From Monarcha castaneiventris obscurior (lineage: Eukaryota; Chordata; Aves; Passeriformes; Monarchidae), in NCBI GenBank assembly GCA_026261815.1, contig JAMPIT010000549.1, positions 620,001 through 684,000 on the forward strand: a DNA stretch of 64,000 bases, written 5' to 3'. Below are positions 50,546 through 64,000 of the stretch, in pieces; positions within the stretch are counted from its first letter, which is position 1; each line of letters opens with the position of its first letter. A program made the translations under genes and the position numbers. A model generated the notes under the pieces. The model had not been told where the DNA came from, made no database searches, and worked only from the letters and a program-made list of their open reading frames with translations.

Positions 50546-53500
50546 TCCTGGGGCTGTGAAAAGAGAGATTTTGCAGTATTGGGCACCTTTTAAAAGCACC
50601 ATTCTGGTTATGAGGAGCAGTATAGCTGCACTGCATGATTTACTCCACATCCAGGAAGCCAAAGTGCTGCCTGTCAGCTGAGGCCCTAGAGTACAAAAGG
50701 ACTAGAAATGTGGTTGTTTTCCATTTACAAAGGTGTTTATTTACACAGTATATTGATGTTAAACCGCCTGCTGTGATGAGCTGTCTGAACCAGGCTATCC
50801 TACCAGAATCCCTTCCACCTCACGTTAATCATGTTTAGTCCCAATAAGCCAAGACAATAAATGGAGAAGAATCACACACGTGGCAACGCAGTTCTGTCCA
50901 TGTCTCTGCTTCCAACACTGCACTACATTTATTAAAGAGCTTGATGCCAGCTATAGAACACTTTCAGTCACTAATTACTAGTTCCAAGATGCAGTCAGGC
51001 TGTGATATTTTTTTTTTTCCTGCTGAGTTCAGTGCGTTTTGGATTCCATCCCACATCAGCAATTTGGGTCTCTTAGTATGAAAATTAAATGCATTCCAAA
51101 AGCCGGTGTTAAAGCTAAGAGAACTTAATAGCTGTCAAAGCTGTATACACAGATACAAATTGGCTAAAGCACAGGTAGAGGGATGGTCACCATCTGGACA
51201 GCATTCATGTGGTAACTACATGTTTCTCATGTTAGGGATTTGGCATTTCATTACCTTCTGAGTTTACTGCCAGGCACAAGGTGCCTGAGCAGAACCCAGA
51301 TTTGGAGCTTTTCAAAAGTCCACACCTCCCTTCTGTGGCATCGAGTTCAACAGCTTTTATTTGTTGAAATATTGTTAAAAGCAGCTCTTGTGAGACTTGG
51401 CTTGCTGTCTGTGCATCCAGGTCCAGGGCCCCACAGGGACATCAGCCAAAGCTCAGGGTTTGTCAGTGCCTGTTGGTCTGATAGCCTAAGAAGAGACCAG
51501 TATTCCATTTTCCCTAGCTCGTTGGGGAAAATTCAAGGCAAAATCTGCTGTGGTGGTTGAATATTTCCAATGTTCACCCACGTACCAGGCATTTGTGAAG
51601 CCCCTGGTTACAAGCTCACTGCAAAACCTCCCGTGGTTGGTATGTAGGGCATGTCAGGGATTCTTTAACACCAAGGAAGACTGTTGTGGATCTCTGGCAG
51701 TGTGCACCAGGGTGAAGATCCCTGTGATGCCTCTGTGTGAGGGATGGAGGTGACTGCATAAAACCCCTGGCTCAGCACCTGTTCTTGACGGGATGATCAG
51801 CATACACAGGTTTCTGTGGGGTCAAAGGAGCAGCATCTATAGATTGCTGGGATGACAGGGAACGTTTTGCAAGCTAATGGCTCAACCACTGCTGCTGAGA
51901 GGTAACAAGCACTGTGTGCTCATTAATCCAGCACTGTCCTTGTGGGAATCCAGTGCCAAGAAGCTCAAAGGCGTTGTCTTTCTGGGATCACCTTGAAGGT
52001 TACATGTGTGGTTTTCAAATTATTGATCGTACAGCGTCTGTGAAGTTGTAAATTGTACATTTGAGCCTTTTTGATCAGGTGTTTGGTCACGCTGAGGTCA
52101 CTGACTCTTCGGCATTGATGTGACAGAACAGAGTTTGGGGAGAGACGTGTCCAGTTTTTTCTGCTGTGCCAAAGTGTGTGGCTTTTGTAGAACCACTGGA
52201 ATATCACATTTAGCTGCACTAAAAATGCACTTGGTTATTATTGCCTTGTCAGCCAGGATATACAGCACACGTGGAGGGCTTTTTCCATTTTTAAATCAGT
52301 TTCTCATGTATATGATGGCAATTACATATAATACGATCAATATTTTACCAGATTCACGAAATTTTGGTTACTTTTGGGTTCTATCCTTAGGAGACATGTT
52401 TTTCCCAGCCTCCTGTTGCAGCACTTTGTTCTGAGGTTTCGTAAAGCATGAGCATGTAACAAGGATGAAAATCAAACGGGATTTATCAAAATATTTTCTG
52501 GTAATTTTATTATCAAATTAGACCCATTAAATATTTTTTTTAAGTGTAATACTATGCAATAAAGGAAAAAAGATACTAAAATTTAATAATAATTCTAATT
52601 TTCAAATTTTCTGCTGATTTTAAGGCTCTTTTAACTTGAGATTTTCAAGGAATCTGTAGAATTGGGCACACAGGTGGAGGACTAAGCCCTGACCTGAGAA
52701 GTGAACAGACCCTAGGAAACCACCAGGAATGACATGAGAAATTGCTGGATGTAACAAAGAGCACAGTGATAAGAAAAAAAAATTACAGACAGTGCTGTTA
52801 GGAATGGCGAGATTTTCAGGAGTTTAATGGGATTTATGGGAGAGAAAGGCACTTTTTAGAAATATTTGGAAGGGAGCACTGGGGGCTTTTTGTGGAGACA
52901 GTCTGAAAGGCCAGCAGCACCCAGGGAACTGTGTCAGCAACACCAGGATTACCCTGGAAATGCTGTCAAACATTCTAAATTTGTGTGCTGGTACAGGAAA
53001 AATGACTTTTGTGGGGAAAAAGAAACCAGGGACAAGTGATTTATTTAGGGGGAGCCCAGGACAGAGAAGGAGAGAATATGTAACTGGGGGTAGAACCAAC
53101 GTAGGGAACTGGTGGGAAGGGGCTAAAAAGGGAGTCTGGGAGGTTTTGTGCCCAGTTGTGCAAGTGCTTCTGCACCCCTGGAGTGGGTGCTGAGCCAGCA
53201 GGGTGGCCACCGAGGGGGAAGGGGACCTCCCCTGCACCCTGAAGCCCAATATTCCTACAGAATTACAGCAGACTGAGATTTCATTGAAAAAGTCTCAATA
53301 TTTTCCTTAATAAACCACTTGCCTCATTCACAGTGTTAATGGCAACGTAGGAAAATGGCACCTCCTGCTATTTTTCCGGGGATTTTTCTCAAAGAAACTA
53401 AGAACATATGTTTTATCATACTTAGAAAAGATCATAATTTATCTCTGCTTTTTAAGGTGAAACATGGAAGTCCCTTTATAACCCATGCAGACTGCATATG

Positions 53501-56500
53501 AAGTCACTTTTTCTCTGATTACCACTCCATTTCCCTAGGTGCACAAATAATCATTCTTCTGTCGTTTTACAAGCTTTATAGGAGCTTGGTCTTACAAATA
53601 ATTGCTCAGTCACCTGTGTGCAAGGTGCAACAGGTTTTAGAAACTGAAAAAAAATCTATGGAGACTAAAAGCAGGGATCAAACAGATATAGGTTAAAAAG
53701 AGCTTTTTATTTTGGGGTTTTTCTGCAGTTTGAGTAGTAGGGATTTTTTCTTCTCTATGTCTAATGAAAAGGACATGTAAGCTTTGATTGAGCTGTGTTT
53801 ACCGTAGCAACAATACCAAATTTTCTACACATGCATTATTTTACACTTGTTTTTAAATAGGAACAACCCCCCCACACACCCCTGTAAGTCTGGTATTAAA
53901 GGATGACTTAAATATTGTTACTTATCTGCCTCTTTATGCATATAACCCCACAGGGTTCCCCCTTCATTTGCTCAATTTTTCCTAGAAGTTTTAGATAGTT
54001 TCTATTATAAGATTATTTTTACTTTATATAAAACTTCAGGATAAACCCCTAAAATATGTTTTCTGATTTGCTCTGTTTAATGTTTTTTAATACAGGGGCT
54101 TATTTGTATTCTCCAGATCCAGCAATCACAATGTTACTATTTATCACTTTGGCTGCACTTTCCTCCCAAGAACTCATTCCTTTCTGTAGATGCTATTTCA
54201 CTTTTTGCTGAGGGACAGGAGCATATTTCTGTCTATTTGTGTGAGATTAAAGCTCCCTCGATCAGCTGTAGAAGAGTACCAGGAAATTAAGGGTGTGCAT
54301 TTATTACTTGTTTGTTTATTACTGTTGTTTATCCCTTGCATTACCAGTATTGATCCTGAATGTATCTGGACAGTCAACTGTTTAGCATTAACGACCTTTT
54401 TCAATTCCAAATTGATTTAAATCTCATGAAACCACCTTTGATTTACAAGAGGTATCTGTGTCAATGGTGCACCAGGTGCTCTGAAGCTCATGGTGTTGGT
54501 TACAGGGGGTAAAAAAAAAAATCAGTATGACAGCTAGTGGAGAATCTTTCTCCCAGGATCTTTTCTTCCTTTCCTCATCGCAGTAATTTTTTAATTCTTA
54601 ATGTTGTAGACTTCTTTTTCTTCCTGTTGGAAGGTTAGTACTTCTTATGGTGGGCTGGACATGGATTTTTGTCAAAGATTTTCTTTTAGGTTTACTACAA
54701 GAGAGTTGAAGCAAGTCCTTCTCAACTTCTGCCTTTTCTTAGTGTCCTTTAATCCTGTTTTGGATGTGCCTCCCCCTTCTCCTAACATTGGGGGAAGTGT
54801 ACTATGCTATCAAATTTAGCTCAGAAGATAGAGCCAATCCTACTTTAGAGATTTATTTATGATGCTGGTGTTATTCAGTGTTTTTCCACCTCCACAAGCC
54901 TTTTCTCTGCTTTACTTCATAACCTCACAACGCAGAAAAGGGATTCATTAACCCCTGTTCAAGCAGTGCATAAACCAGCAGCTACAACTCCACTCACCAC
55001 ATTCATTTTTACTACTGTCATTTGAAAATGTCAAGAGCCAGAGAGCTAAACAGTCTGAGGACTAAATGGACAATTTGTCTGAGGTACAAATAAATGTTTC
55101 CAGACTACTGGACAACTCCCAGCACCTGCATTTTTTACTTCCCATGTGTGACCTTGACAGACCAGATCAGCTGCTTCTCAAAAAGGGAAAAACAAGGGCA
55201 GGAGGAAAGGGGTGGAGGGTGAAAGTGCATCTTTGTTTATCTGAAAGCATTATTTCCATTCTTTTTAGCCAGCAGAATGGGGGATGGCACAATGAACTGT
55301 CCGTGACAGCAAGAAAATGAAAAGCAATCTGCAGGTCACACTGGATGCGTTTTAAGACAACATTCTAGGAACACTTATGCATAATTAAAGGCAGTGGAAA
55401 TTGCTCCGTTTGTTGGTTGGGTTTTTTAGGTTGCAGTTGAAAATACTGCACTCCCATGATGCTCAAAATGCAGCATGGAAGGTGGTTTCTGCCCATCAGC
55501 TGCAGAGCAGCCCCACGAGACAGGAGCACGCCCTGCTCCAGGGTGCCCTTTGCCTCTGGATCTCTGACTGCAGGGAGAGCAAACTGTGCTTGTGTTAACA
55601 GCCCTGATTTAAGAGACTCCAGTGTCATAACTCTTGTCCCCGGGATTACACTGGGAAGGAGAATAAGCACAACAAGAAAGACAGGAGTGTTAAGCAGCTG
55701 CATAATTCCACGGCCGTGGAAACTGCTGTGGCTACAATTTTTGAGCACATGAGAAGGAGGAAAGAGTCTTACAGCAGGATCAAGTGAAATCCTGCATGAA
55801 TAAGAATGCACAGGGAGAAAATTTATCCCACAAGCAAGAAATAAGATCAGAAATTTATAACTCCACATACAAATAAATATGGAGGAGAAGCTCGTAACTC
55901 TTGGAGGAGTAGAATGTATTGAGAGCTACAAGAGTATCACTGAGCCAGGCACCTGGACTGAAAGTTGATCACAACACCTTTACAGGAGCTCACATATTTT
56001 ATCTCCTCACTTAAATTGCCTGACTTGTCCATCTAAGATGCTAACTGAGGGCCCAAGTTGAACATTTGGGTCACTTACTCTTGGGAAGCCAACTGAATCC
56101 AAGTACAGATACCAAGGGGAGTTCAGCTTTTTTCTTGACTTCCAGATTGCCTTGCTTTAAGCTGAAGGATGATAACTCTTATGTTTCCCCAAAGGGGAAG
56201 GCCAACAACTGTGTTTGCTTAAGAATTTTCAAGAGCTGGAAGCAAAGGAACTGTTGGAGGGGGTTTTTTTTTTGGATGGTGGTGTTGCCTGACAGAAAAA
56301 ATAAAAAAGGAGTGGAACAGACCACACGCAAGGATTAACAACAGTTTCTTTGAACAAAACACTAAAATATTCTCAGAAAACTGTTCACTTTCCTACTCTA
56401 TTTTAATTTGCAATAAACAAAATTAATTTTCCTAATTTAGCCTGGTAGTTGTTACGTGGTCTCCCTGTGTGTATCTCAACCCACGAGCTTTTTCATCTCA

Positions 56501-56945
56501 TTCTCACGTCCTGTTGAGGAGGGGGACTTTGAGAGTGGCCAACAAAGATCCAACAACCACAACGCTAAAAAATCCCCAAATTCATAATGAGAATTTAACA
56601 TGGAGTTTTTGAGAGAGCCACAAATTTCCTGGCTTTCCTAACCCCTCCTGCTTCTTTTAATACCATTTCCCTACCTAGAAAAATTAGTTCCCCTAATTGC
56701 TGTTTTCTTGCATTGTATTTTAACAGCCTGTGTCAAGCTGCCTGGTCCTCAGGCACTGTAACCACACCACATTCCTGCTGTGCTCACCTTTTTAATATTA
56801 TTATTATTTATCAAAAAATAAATGACTTTCTGTTGTCATTTATCCTTTGTGTCTTTTACCTTGTGCAGACTGCTAGAGTTTTAAATTCACATTTTGCTCA
56901 TCTTTGCTATTTGCCGTGATATCGGATTATTTTATGGATTAAAAT

Positions 56946-56974
56946 ACATAATAATAATAATAATAACAATAATA
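56946..56974. repeat. (AAT)n microsatellite
   Basis: Six uninterrupted aat units followed by degenerate ones. A complementary (TTA)n tract lies at about 56793-56810. Confidence 0.88.
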
Positions 56975-59900
56975 GCAATGCATAATAAAGAGTAATAATT
57001 TAATTTTGTATAGAAAATGATTTTTAAATTCAAATTTTATAAAGAATGTATTACTTAAGTGCATTATAATTTCTGAAAGTGTGAAATACACATAACACAG
57101 CAGGCATTATAAAATATTACTACAGCACACACCACTCACAGAAAAAACCCAAACTGTGTAAGCTTCTAATAAAACCTTACTATTTAAAAGAATAAGGAGT
57201 TTGTATTCTTCTACGTGAGTTCTGCTCAGTACAAGGAACTGCTCTGTTCCCATGAACTGCTACTTGAAATAATAATATTTTACAGGCTGCTGTTGGGAGG
57301 AGATTTGTAAAAACAACGATACCTACTGGTGATTTAGTAAACATGAGGAGCTCTTAGGAAATAAAGGCAGTATTTTCAGCTGGAAGTTATTAGAAAGGTG
57401 CATTAGAGGGTAAAAAAGAAAAGTATTATAGCCATGGAAGTGTTGCTAAATAACCACTTTTTATTGTGTTCTGTGAGCTATTAGCCTTCAGAAAGTTCAG
57501 CACAATAACATCTAGAGAGAATACAATAAAGAAACTACAGCAGTAAAGAAATCCTTTTGTGTATACATCACCTCTGCAAATACCAGCCAAGAAGCCACAA
57601 GGTCTAAAGACAAGCTTTGTAATTTCTCACTGCTTAAGCTGTAAATAATTGCTTTCTGTATGCTGAAATGTTTACTACAGGCATTAAATGTCAGCATCTC
57701 CACCGACCTTGTATTCTCGCTGTCAGGGCTGCACAGAGTTTTGCTGCAGGGGAAAATAAGGCAACAAACAGAAAATCTGATCTGGAGCATTTTTTTTAAA
57801 AGCTATTTGTTTTCTACTAGGTCCAATTTATCAATTTTTTAGTCAATCACATATGTGGACACAATTAAAGTATAAAGATACAGTTTAGTGACCCTGGTGC
57901 TGTACTTGATCATGGCACACGCAAAAAAAATTGAGCAAAGCACTTTAGCAAGTGCAACTACTCATTAAATTGATAGTTCCTATCATTTTCAAGGCACAAG
58001 CTGCACAAAATTTATCTCAATCACTAAAACAGCCCAAAAAGCATCAAACTCCACTGCCCCAGAAAAAGGCAAATTCATGCTCAGCCTTTGTTTTAAGTTT
58101 CAAGTTCAGAATTCTCCAGCTTGTACATTGGCTGTAGGGAATTTTGGGGAGAGGTCACTCTGGGAATAGGAAATTCTTGGAAAACAGAAGCTCCTGAAAA
58201 TGGTTAAACTTATGGCTATGAATGCCTTTCTCTCCATCGCTATGGACAAAAGCTAGAATACCCAAAATCTGGCCACCAGGTATAAATAAATAATTCTCAG
58301 TGGTCAAAAACTTTTTACTTCACGGTTGGAGCAAATCTAGTATCTAAGTCTGTTCTTGCTTCTTTCTGCTCCACAAAAATGAACCATTTAGCACTTCCAT
58401 GGCATTTGTGTTTCTCCCAAGCACTTATCAGTGCCCATCAGGGTGGCATCTGCTGGTCTCTCTTTAAGTGATAACGAAGGAACAAAGTCTTATAAAAAGA
58501 TGTGGGTGGTGATTGCACTTCACTAGTGGCACCACGGCAGCTTTAATTTTGGTTGGGCTTTGAGTAAGTGTTGCCAGTTGTTGGCAGAGTATTGTTAATG
58601 GTTTATAAAATATTCTTTTAATCGGTGAAATGCACCCAGAGGCCTCTTAGGGAAAATAAGCCAAGGTGTATTTATACGCAGGGAAGCCTAAAAGGGATAC
58701 TTTTGAAAAGCAGAATGTCCGCCAAAATATCCCAGTCACTTAGAGCAAAGCACTTTTCAAACACATTACTGACTCTAAACTTCCTCCCTCGAGTAGGATA
58801 AGGGACTCCATAAATGACACTATTTTTATTTTTATTCTGTGGGCTGAGGTTGACATGATTGCTCCCTAGGTCTGCTACGTCCTCATAGACAATCACGTTT
58901 AAGCATTTTAAAGTATTAATTCCTCCAAAGGATCACAGTCAAGCCAAGATAGATTATTTTCATGAATAATTCTTGTGAGCTATGATATCAAATGCTTTGC
59001 TAAGTTCAGATATTAATCTAATGCATTCTACAGTTCTCCCCAGAATATGGAAATTAGAGTGAGTGGTTCTGAAAATTCCTCAGCAAGGCTGGAGGTCCTT
59101 GTGGCTGAAGCTATGAAATATAATATCTTTTGCTTCGAGAATGGATGGATCAATGAATAAAAACGGGATAAGTATCCCTCATCTTTTCAAAGCTCCTGGA
59201 GGGATGTGGAGCCTTATTACAGTGCATGGGAATGAATTTGCTCACACGCACTGTGCTTAGACAGATCTGCATCAAGGCATAACGTGAATGAGATACGTGT
59301 TGGATTTGAACATCCCATAGATCATTTGGGATGATTGCTGAGGCCATTTCCTTTGCACAGTATCTTCCAAAATGTAACTGTAGGGATCAACTCAGTGGAA
59401 AGTCCCTGGGTTCAGAAGAAAATCAGCGGTGAAAACAGCCCCTTTCTTATACCAAGCAAGGCCAGGTTATGGCTGAGATTTGCATCTAAGTGTGCAGGAG
59501 TGGAAGGGCTTTTTTAATAAGCTCTGTACTGTCTGAGGAGTAAAGCTGGGTTCTCTCTTTGCAAACTTGCAAATGTTAATTTCCCAAAAATACATGACAG
59601 CTTGTTGCTCATGTGCTGCATGAGTGTCATACATGGCTTGCTGGAATGCACATGAATTCACATATAATGCTGAGGTAAAATTATGTAACTTATAACCAAC
59701 CCATTCAAACATGTCCAAAGAAATACTCCTTATGAATACCCCTGCTGCTAATTTTGCAATGAAATATCTTGTTCAGAATTTTAAAGTTCTGGGCAGGGAA
59801 ACAAATAAGAGTTTGGGTTTGTTGGTTTTTTTTTAATATGGTAGAATTTATTTAAAATTGCATCACTGAAAGTTGTTTCACATATGAAACTCTCTTGCTT

Positions 59901-60333
59901 TAGTTGCACTAAGTTTTTTCTCCCTTTTAAACTTCAGTTTAGATATAACTCTGCAAAATCAACAGGGGCTCATTTCCCTTTTTTCCAATACCATATCAAA
60001 CAGGTATCTCTCCATGTATTAAAAAATAGGTTCCAGTTTCTCTTCCTAATGAAGATCAGCTTGTGCTCCCCACTGCCAGGAGCATTTTTATGAATATGAC
60101 CCTAAATCTTCTGTTATCAGAAACAAAGGCAGAAGCAAAGTTCAAAGAAAGCCACAATCTAAGATGAGCCACTGGAGATGAAGTCTCTGATGGTAAGACC
60201 CAAAGCAGATGAAAATTAGAAAGAAGGACAATAGAAGAAGAGACAGCAAGTTTTTGTACTGAGAAATAAAATAAGCTGAGATGTGGGCAGTGAGGAAGGA
60301 AAGCAGTGGAAGCAGAAATGAATAAGACTGGTG

Positions 60334-60590
60334 TCATAGAATCCCAGAAGAGTTTGGGGTGGGAGGGACCTTAAAGCCCATCCAGTGCCACCCCCTGCCA
60401 TGGGCAGGGACACCTTCCACTGTCCCAGGTTGCTCCAAGCCCTGTCCAACCTGGCCTTGGACACTTCCAGGGATCCAGGGGCAGCCCCAGCTTCTCTGGG
60501 CACCCTGTGCCAGGGCCTCCCCACCCTCACAGAGAAGAATTTTTTTCCTAGTATGTAAACTAAACCTGGTCTCTCTCAGTTACTAGAGGG
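60334..60590 (-). mobile_element. CR1 LINE fragment, 3' end
   Basis: Begins with the reverse-complemented tail tcatagaatcccagaag and the gggaccttaaagcccatcc motif, followed by the common core and the tail of ORF2 (cacagagaagaattt...). It belongs to the same subfamily as the copies at 4582, 31011 and 48905. It is truncated near 60590. Confidence 0.92.
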
Positions 60591-61607
60591 AAAAGAAAAG
60601 GACAAAATACATAGTGGAAATTTGGCATCATAAAAGCCTGTCTTTTCACCCCTCTCTTATCAGATTAAATTAAAAGGACTGTTGGGGAAATTTCATGGTA
60701 CCCCTTGAGGTAAATAAAGCACATGTTTGTGCTTAAATATTAACAAAAAGAAAACCAAAACAGAACACATGACTTAACAAACAAGGCATTGGGCAGAGTC
60801 CTACTGCCTTAAGCAGTTCTACAAGGAGTCCACAAAGCCTTTTCACCAGCCAGTTCCCTATAGACTGTGCTGAACAGTTACAATTTTAAATTTCCTTCAG
60901 TGTAAAATAGCGACAACTTATATATTCTACAATATAGTTTAACCCTGTCTCATTTGTGTGCACCTGGGAATTTCCTAGGAAGCAAGCAGAACTTCCCCTT
61001 GCTCACAAAACCCAAAAAGCTCACGTGGGATTCTTCAGCAGCTGAAAATTAAAGTGCTAATACTCCCTTGCATGCATATTTCTGATGGTATTTCCACAGT
61101 GTTTGCCTTCCATAAGCACTTTTAGCGCTGATGTAACACCTTCTGTTTCACAGAAGAACAGAACCAGCTCCGGCCAGTTATTCAAGATCAAGCTGAAAGT
61201 AAATTATCTCAGACAACAAGGGAATACTGTGAAAGTTCTGTGCAAGTGTGACTGGAATAAAACATGGCACCGCAGCAATGAGGAAAAGAAACCTGTTATT
61301 GGTTCAGCTGGAAGGACAAAGCTTTGAACTTATGGAATTCTCCCTTTGGAGAAACGCTGTCTGCTTGTGTCCTAAACTGTGGATCTGTATCTCTGTACTC
61401 TTAGGCACATGGTAATCAATTTTAAATGGGGTGAAACACTTTTATCCTGCCCAAAGCACCAGCTCAGTCCGTGTTCATGACGTTCGCATTTTGAAAACGC
61501 ACGCTCAGTAATGCTGCACCTTGCAGGAGGGAAGAAATATTGTATGGTGGCAGTAAAAATAAGCTTTTAATTTTTGACTACAAGAAACAACTGCTTCATT
61601 ACGAACT

Positions 61608-61694
61608 TCATAGAATCATTACAGCTGGAAAAGACCTCCAAGGCGATCAAGTCCAACCTTTATCTGAACCCCACCATGCCCATTAAACCATGTT
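61608..61694 (-). mobile_element. CR1 LINE tail fragment (about 87 bp)
   Basis: A short reverse-complement CR1 3' end: tcatagaatcattacagctg, gaaaagacctccaagg and tcaagtccaacc. It is of the older 'gacctccaag' type. Such very short, heavily 5'-truncated copies are common for CR1. Confidence 0.8.
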
Positions 61695-64000
61695 ATGAAG
61701 ATTCCTTTCAATGTGGTTGTAGTCCTGTATGAAAAAGTAACCACACAGATTTACAACAACTAATATGAAACAGTTTATCTTATCTTTTGGAAGCCTACAG
61801 TTTTGATCTGGGTGTTTCTTTTGGAAAAATGTTTACAGTGAGAACATTTCTATACACCAGATTTTTCCATAAACATTCCAGCGTAGTTCTGCTTGTTTGT
61901 GTAAGTGAAAACAGCTTTTCAACTGAACTAGGTCACGTCTCTAACAAATAAACTGGTAATTATGATGTGCATTCCGTCACTTGTAAATAATGAAAAAGTG
62001 TTTTGGACTGGAGGGGGCAGGTGTGTGCATTGACAGAAATTCATAGTAGGGAGAATTAAACCAAACTGCAGCGTTCTGTCTCTTTCAATGAATCACGACA
62101 GTAAAACAAACCACAATATTCAGGATCAGCTTCTTTTTTATTGTTTCAATTCCCTTCTACCATTTCTGGCAGGAGAAGAAAGTCAGCTGTAAAAGAATTT
62201 AGTTAAGCAGAATAAACTGGCAGGAAGCCACTGCTTGAAGCCCCTCAGCTGAGTGCAGCCCTGGGCTTACATGTGTTGGAAAAGGAACTGTGGAAGACAC
62301 TGTGGTCTGACCCTGCTCCAAATCCACCCCTAAGGCTCAGCTGCACCTTTCACCTTCGTGCTATATTTCTGTGTTGTGCCCATAGGTGTAGGAATGCCCA
62401 GCCTTACAGAGTTTTTTCTTAGGACTGCAAGGGAATGCTCAATAATATAATTTCTCAGGAATATGGATCATGCTTTAGCCAGCTTTAATCCTCAATTGAA
62501 TTTTTCCTATTCTTGTGACCAACCTTTATTATAGACACAAGATCTCAACATATAAATTGATTTTTTACAAAAGTAACCTTCAGCTGCAAGACGTGAGTTG
62601 TGTGTTTTTGGAGACAGACCAAATACTGGAATAGAGGTGCCCAGGTCAAGAAAACGATGTGATAAATGCTTATGACTCACTGTAGGGATTCAAGGATGAC
62701 AAAATACAGAGAAAAAGAGGTTGTTGCTGCATGTGTCATCTCCTGTGCCTATCACAGGGCACGAAAACCCGTAATCCTTCCTTTCTGATTCAAAGTTCTG
62801 CAAACATTTGCCTTAGCTGGAGCAGTCAATACTGGGAGCTCTTTGTTAGACATCTGTTTGAAAAAGGGCCAAAACTGTAAGATATCTATTCACCAGGAGA
62901 CTTGATAGCACTTCTGACACCTTTTGATAGTCTTTTAATACTGCACATCTAATATTCAATCATAGTGTAGCAGCAACGGCAAACTTGGGCATTGAAATGT
63001 CCTTTCAAAGAAAACTTGTTCTAAATGTGTGCTTTCACCACCCTTCAGCCTTTGTGACTAATGGGACTTAAGTAATTAATTGTGTGTCCCCTTTTCATGT
63101 AGGCAGAAATTTTCTTTATAGCTGGCCGTTTACAGAAAAGTATTACACACATTTTTATTTCAATGGCCTTGCATCAGCTTTCAAAATCTATGATGTTTCA
63201 GGAAAAGCTATGAAGGAAATATTGATACAAGGGGCAAAATTTTCAGATTATTTGCCTTTGTACAGCCATCCATACAGTTGGTTCCTGTCAGGGATCTTAT
63301 GTCTTCTGCCAGAGTTCCTCTCCTGTTCTCCCTCTCTTCTGAGCAAGTGAATGGTAATATTTAGTCCTGTACTTGAAAAAAACAAAGCTTTAGAATGACT
63401 TTTGTTCAGCCCAGTTTTTGGGATTCAGTGACCCAACACGACAATCACATTAGTGGCACTTCGTGTTGAAGTTCCTGCTACAGGGTGGAAGGGAAATCAA
63501 ACTGAAAAAGTGATAGAAATAAAAGTGATTAAATTCCAAAGCTGTCAATTCTGTCAAAGAGTTCCTGCCAATCCAAACTTCAAATACAAACAAAAAGCAA
63601 AAGTAGTGACTTATCTGTGTTTCCTCAACCATCTCAAGAGCCAGGCCTTCTACACTCCTTGTTGCCTTATGAGATGGAGTTCTTTTCTCTTTTTATTTTC
63701 GGGGTTTTTAGCTAGTTTTAGCAATGAACAATTTCATGTGTATCAAGTATAATAGTGCCACTCAACCACTGCCTGTCCCTTTGTAAGTCCTTGCCAATAG
63801 CACCCTATCTGCCAAAGAAGTACAAGGCTGTCTGAATTAAAGGCTGAGAGATGCTGCAGGAATGGGCACACTTTTAATTTCTATCATAAATAGAACACTT
63901 AGCTTCAAATTATTCAGAGGTTTACCCAGTCATTCCTTAAGGCTACTTAAGCTGGGGTAGTAGCAGTAGCTGCAGAGGGAATGCAAGAGGGCACAAAAGG

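Larger units (their letters stand above)
20995..64000 (-). other. BRINP3: BRINP3 intron, right part (continues beyond the window)
   Basis: This is sequence upstream of the exon at 20804-20994 in the BRINP3 direction. The preceding family exon (ending before REFGRWK) was looked for on the minus strand, using its FVDR and RYKIY-type codons, and was not found, so this intron is at least 43 kb if the gene is contiguous. Very long 5' introns are expected for BRINP3. It contains CR1 copies at about 28.1, 31.0, 36.3, 48.9, 50.2, 60.3 and 61.6 kb, an LTR-like element at 35.3-36.0 kb, and several simple repeats. I see no supported gene in 21000-28090, 28376-31010, 31851-35338, 36537-48904, 50480-60333 or 61694-64000. 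The open frames there are short, lack recognisable domains and look like chance. Confidence 0.75.

Noticed and set aside
55365..55868. Longest open frame in the window, minus strand, 167 codons with a hydrophobic start
   Set aside because: No recognisable domain or family, no splice context, and a length that chance can give in 64 kb over six frames. The hydrophobic N-terminus is not enough to call a gene.
63084..63350. Plus-strand frame of 88 codons rich in aromatic residues
   Set aside because: Composition follows the AT-rich base content; no motif, acceptor or poly(A) context.
1..64000. CRISPR arrays, operons, tRNA or rRNA genes, phage or plasmid functions
   Set aside because: The window is vertebrate intronic DNA; no regular spacer array, bacterial gene layout or structural RNA was seen.

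Overview
This is a stretch of vertebrate nuclear DNA, almost certainly avian and probably from a songbird. It is gene-poor and AT-rich, and carries at least eleven CR1 LINE fragments, the characteristic bird retroposon. Several share a nearly identical core, as expected of a fairly recent subfamily. There is no sign of bacterial, plasmid or organellar sequence. The only protein-coding gene I can support is BRINP3 (FAM5C), on the minus strand.

Two consecutive internal BRINP3 exons are present, at 20804-20994 and 12023-12213. Both are 191 bp, have good splice sites and join in frame. Together they encode the N-terminal part of the MACPF (perforin-like) domain of this secreted or ER-resident neuronal glycoprotein. 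The 8.6 kb intron between them splits the second glycine codon of the MACPF signature. The rest of the window is intron: at least 12 kb on the left (towards the 3' end of the gene) and at least 43 kb on the right (towards the 5' end). Neither the next upstream exon (N-terminus) nor the next downstream exon was found.

The introns hold mobile-element debris. CR1 copies lie at about 4.6, 10.6, 14.0, 14.5, 28.1, 31.0, 36.3, 48.9, 50.2, 60.3 and 61.6 kb, in both orientations. A 474-bp solo LTR with clean termini and a 4-bp target duplication sits inside the CR1 at 4.6-5.4 kb. A second LTR-like element lies at 35.3-36.0 kb, and a weaker one at 9.4-9.6 kb. There are also homopolymer and simple-repeat tracts. 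Two CR1 copies at 14.0 and 14.6 kb form a 90-bp inverted pair (89/90 matching) inside the intron between the two exons.

I see no novel gene system. The observations most worth checking are the nested LTR, the intronic inverted CR1 pair, the LTR-like element bracketed by an 11-bp inverted repeat, and a possible short plus-strand terminal exon at 17.5 kb.
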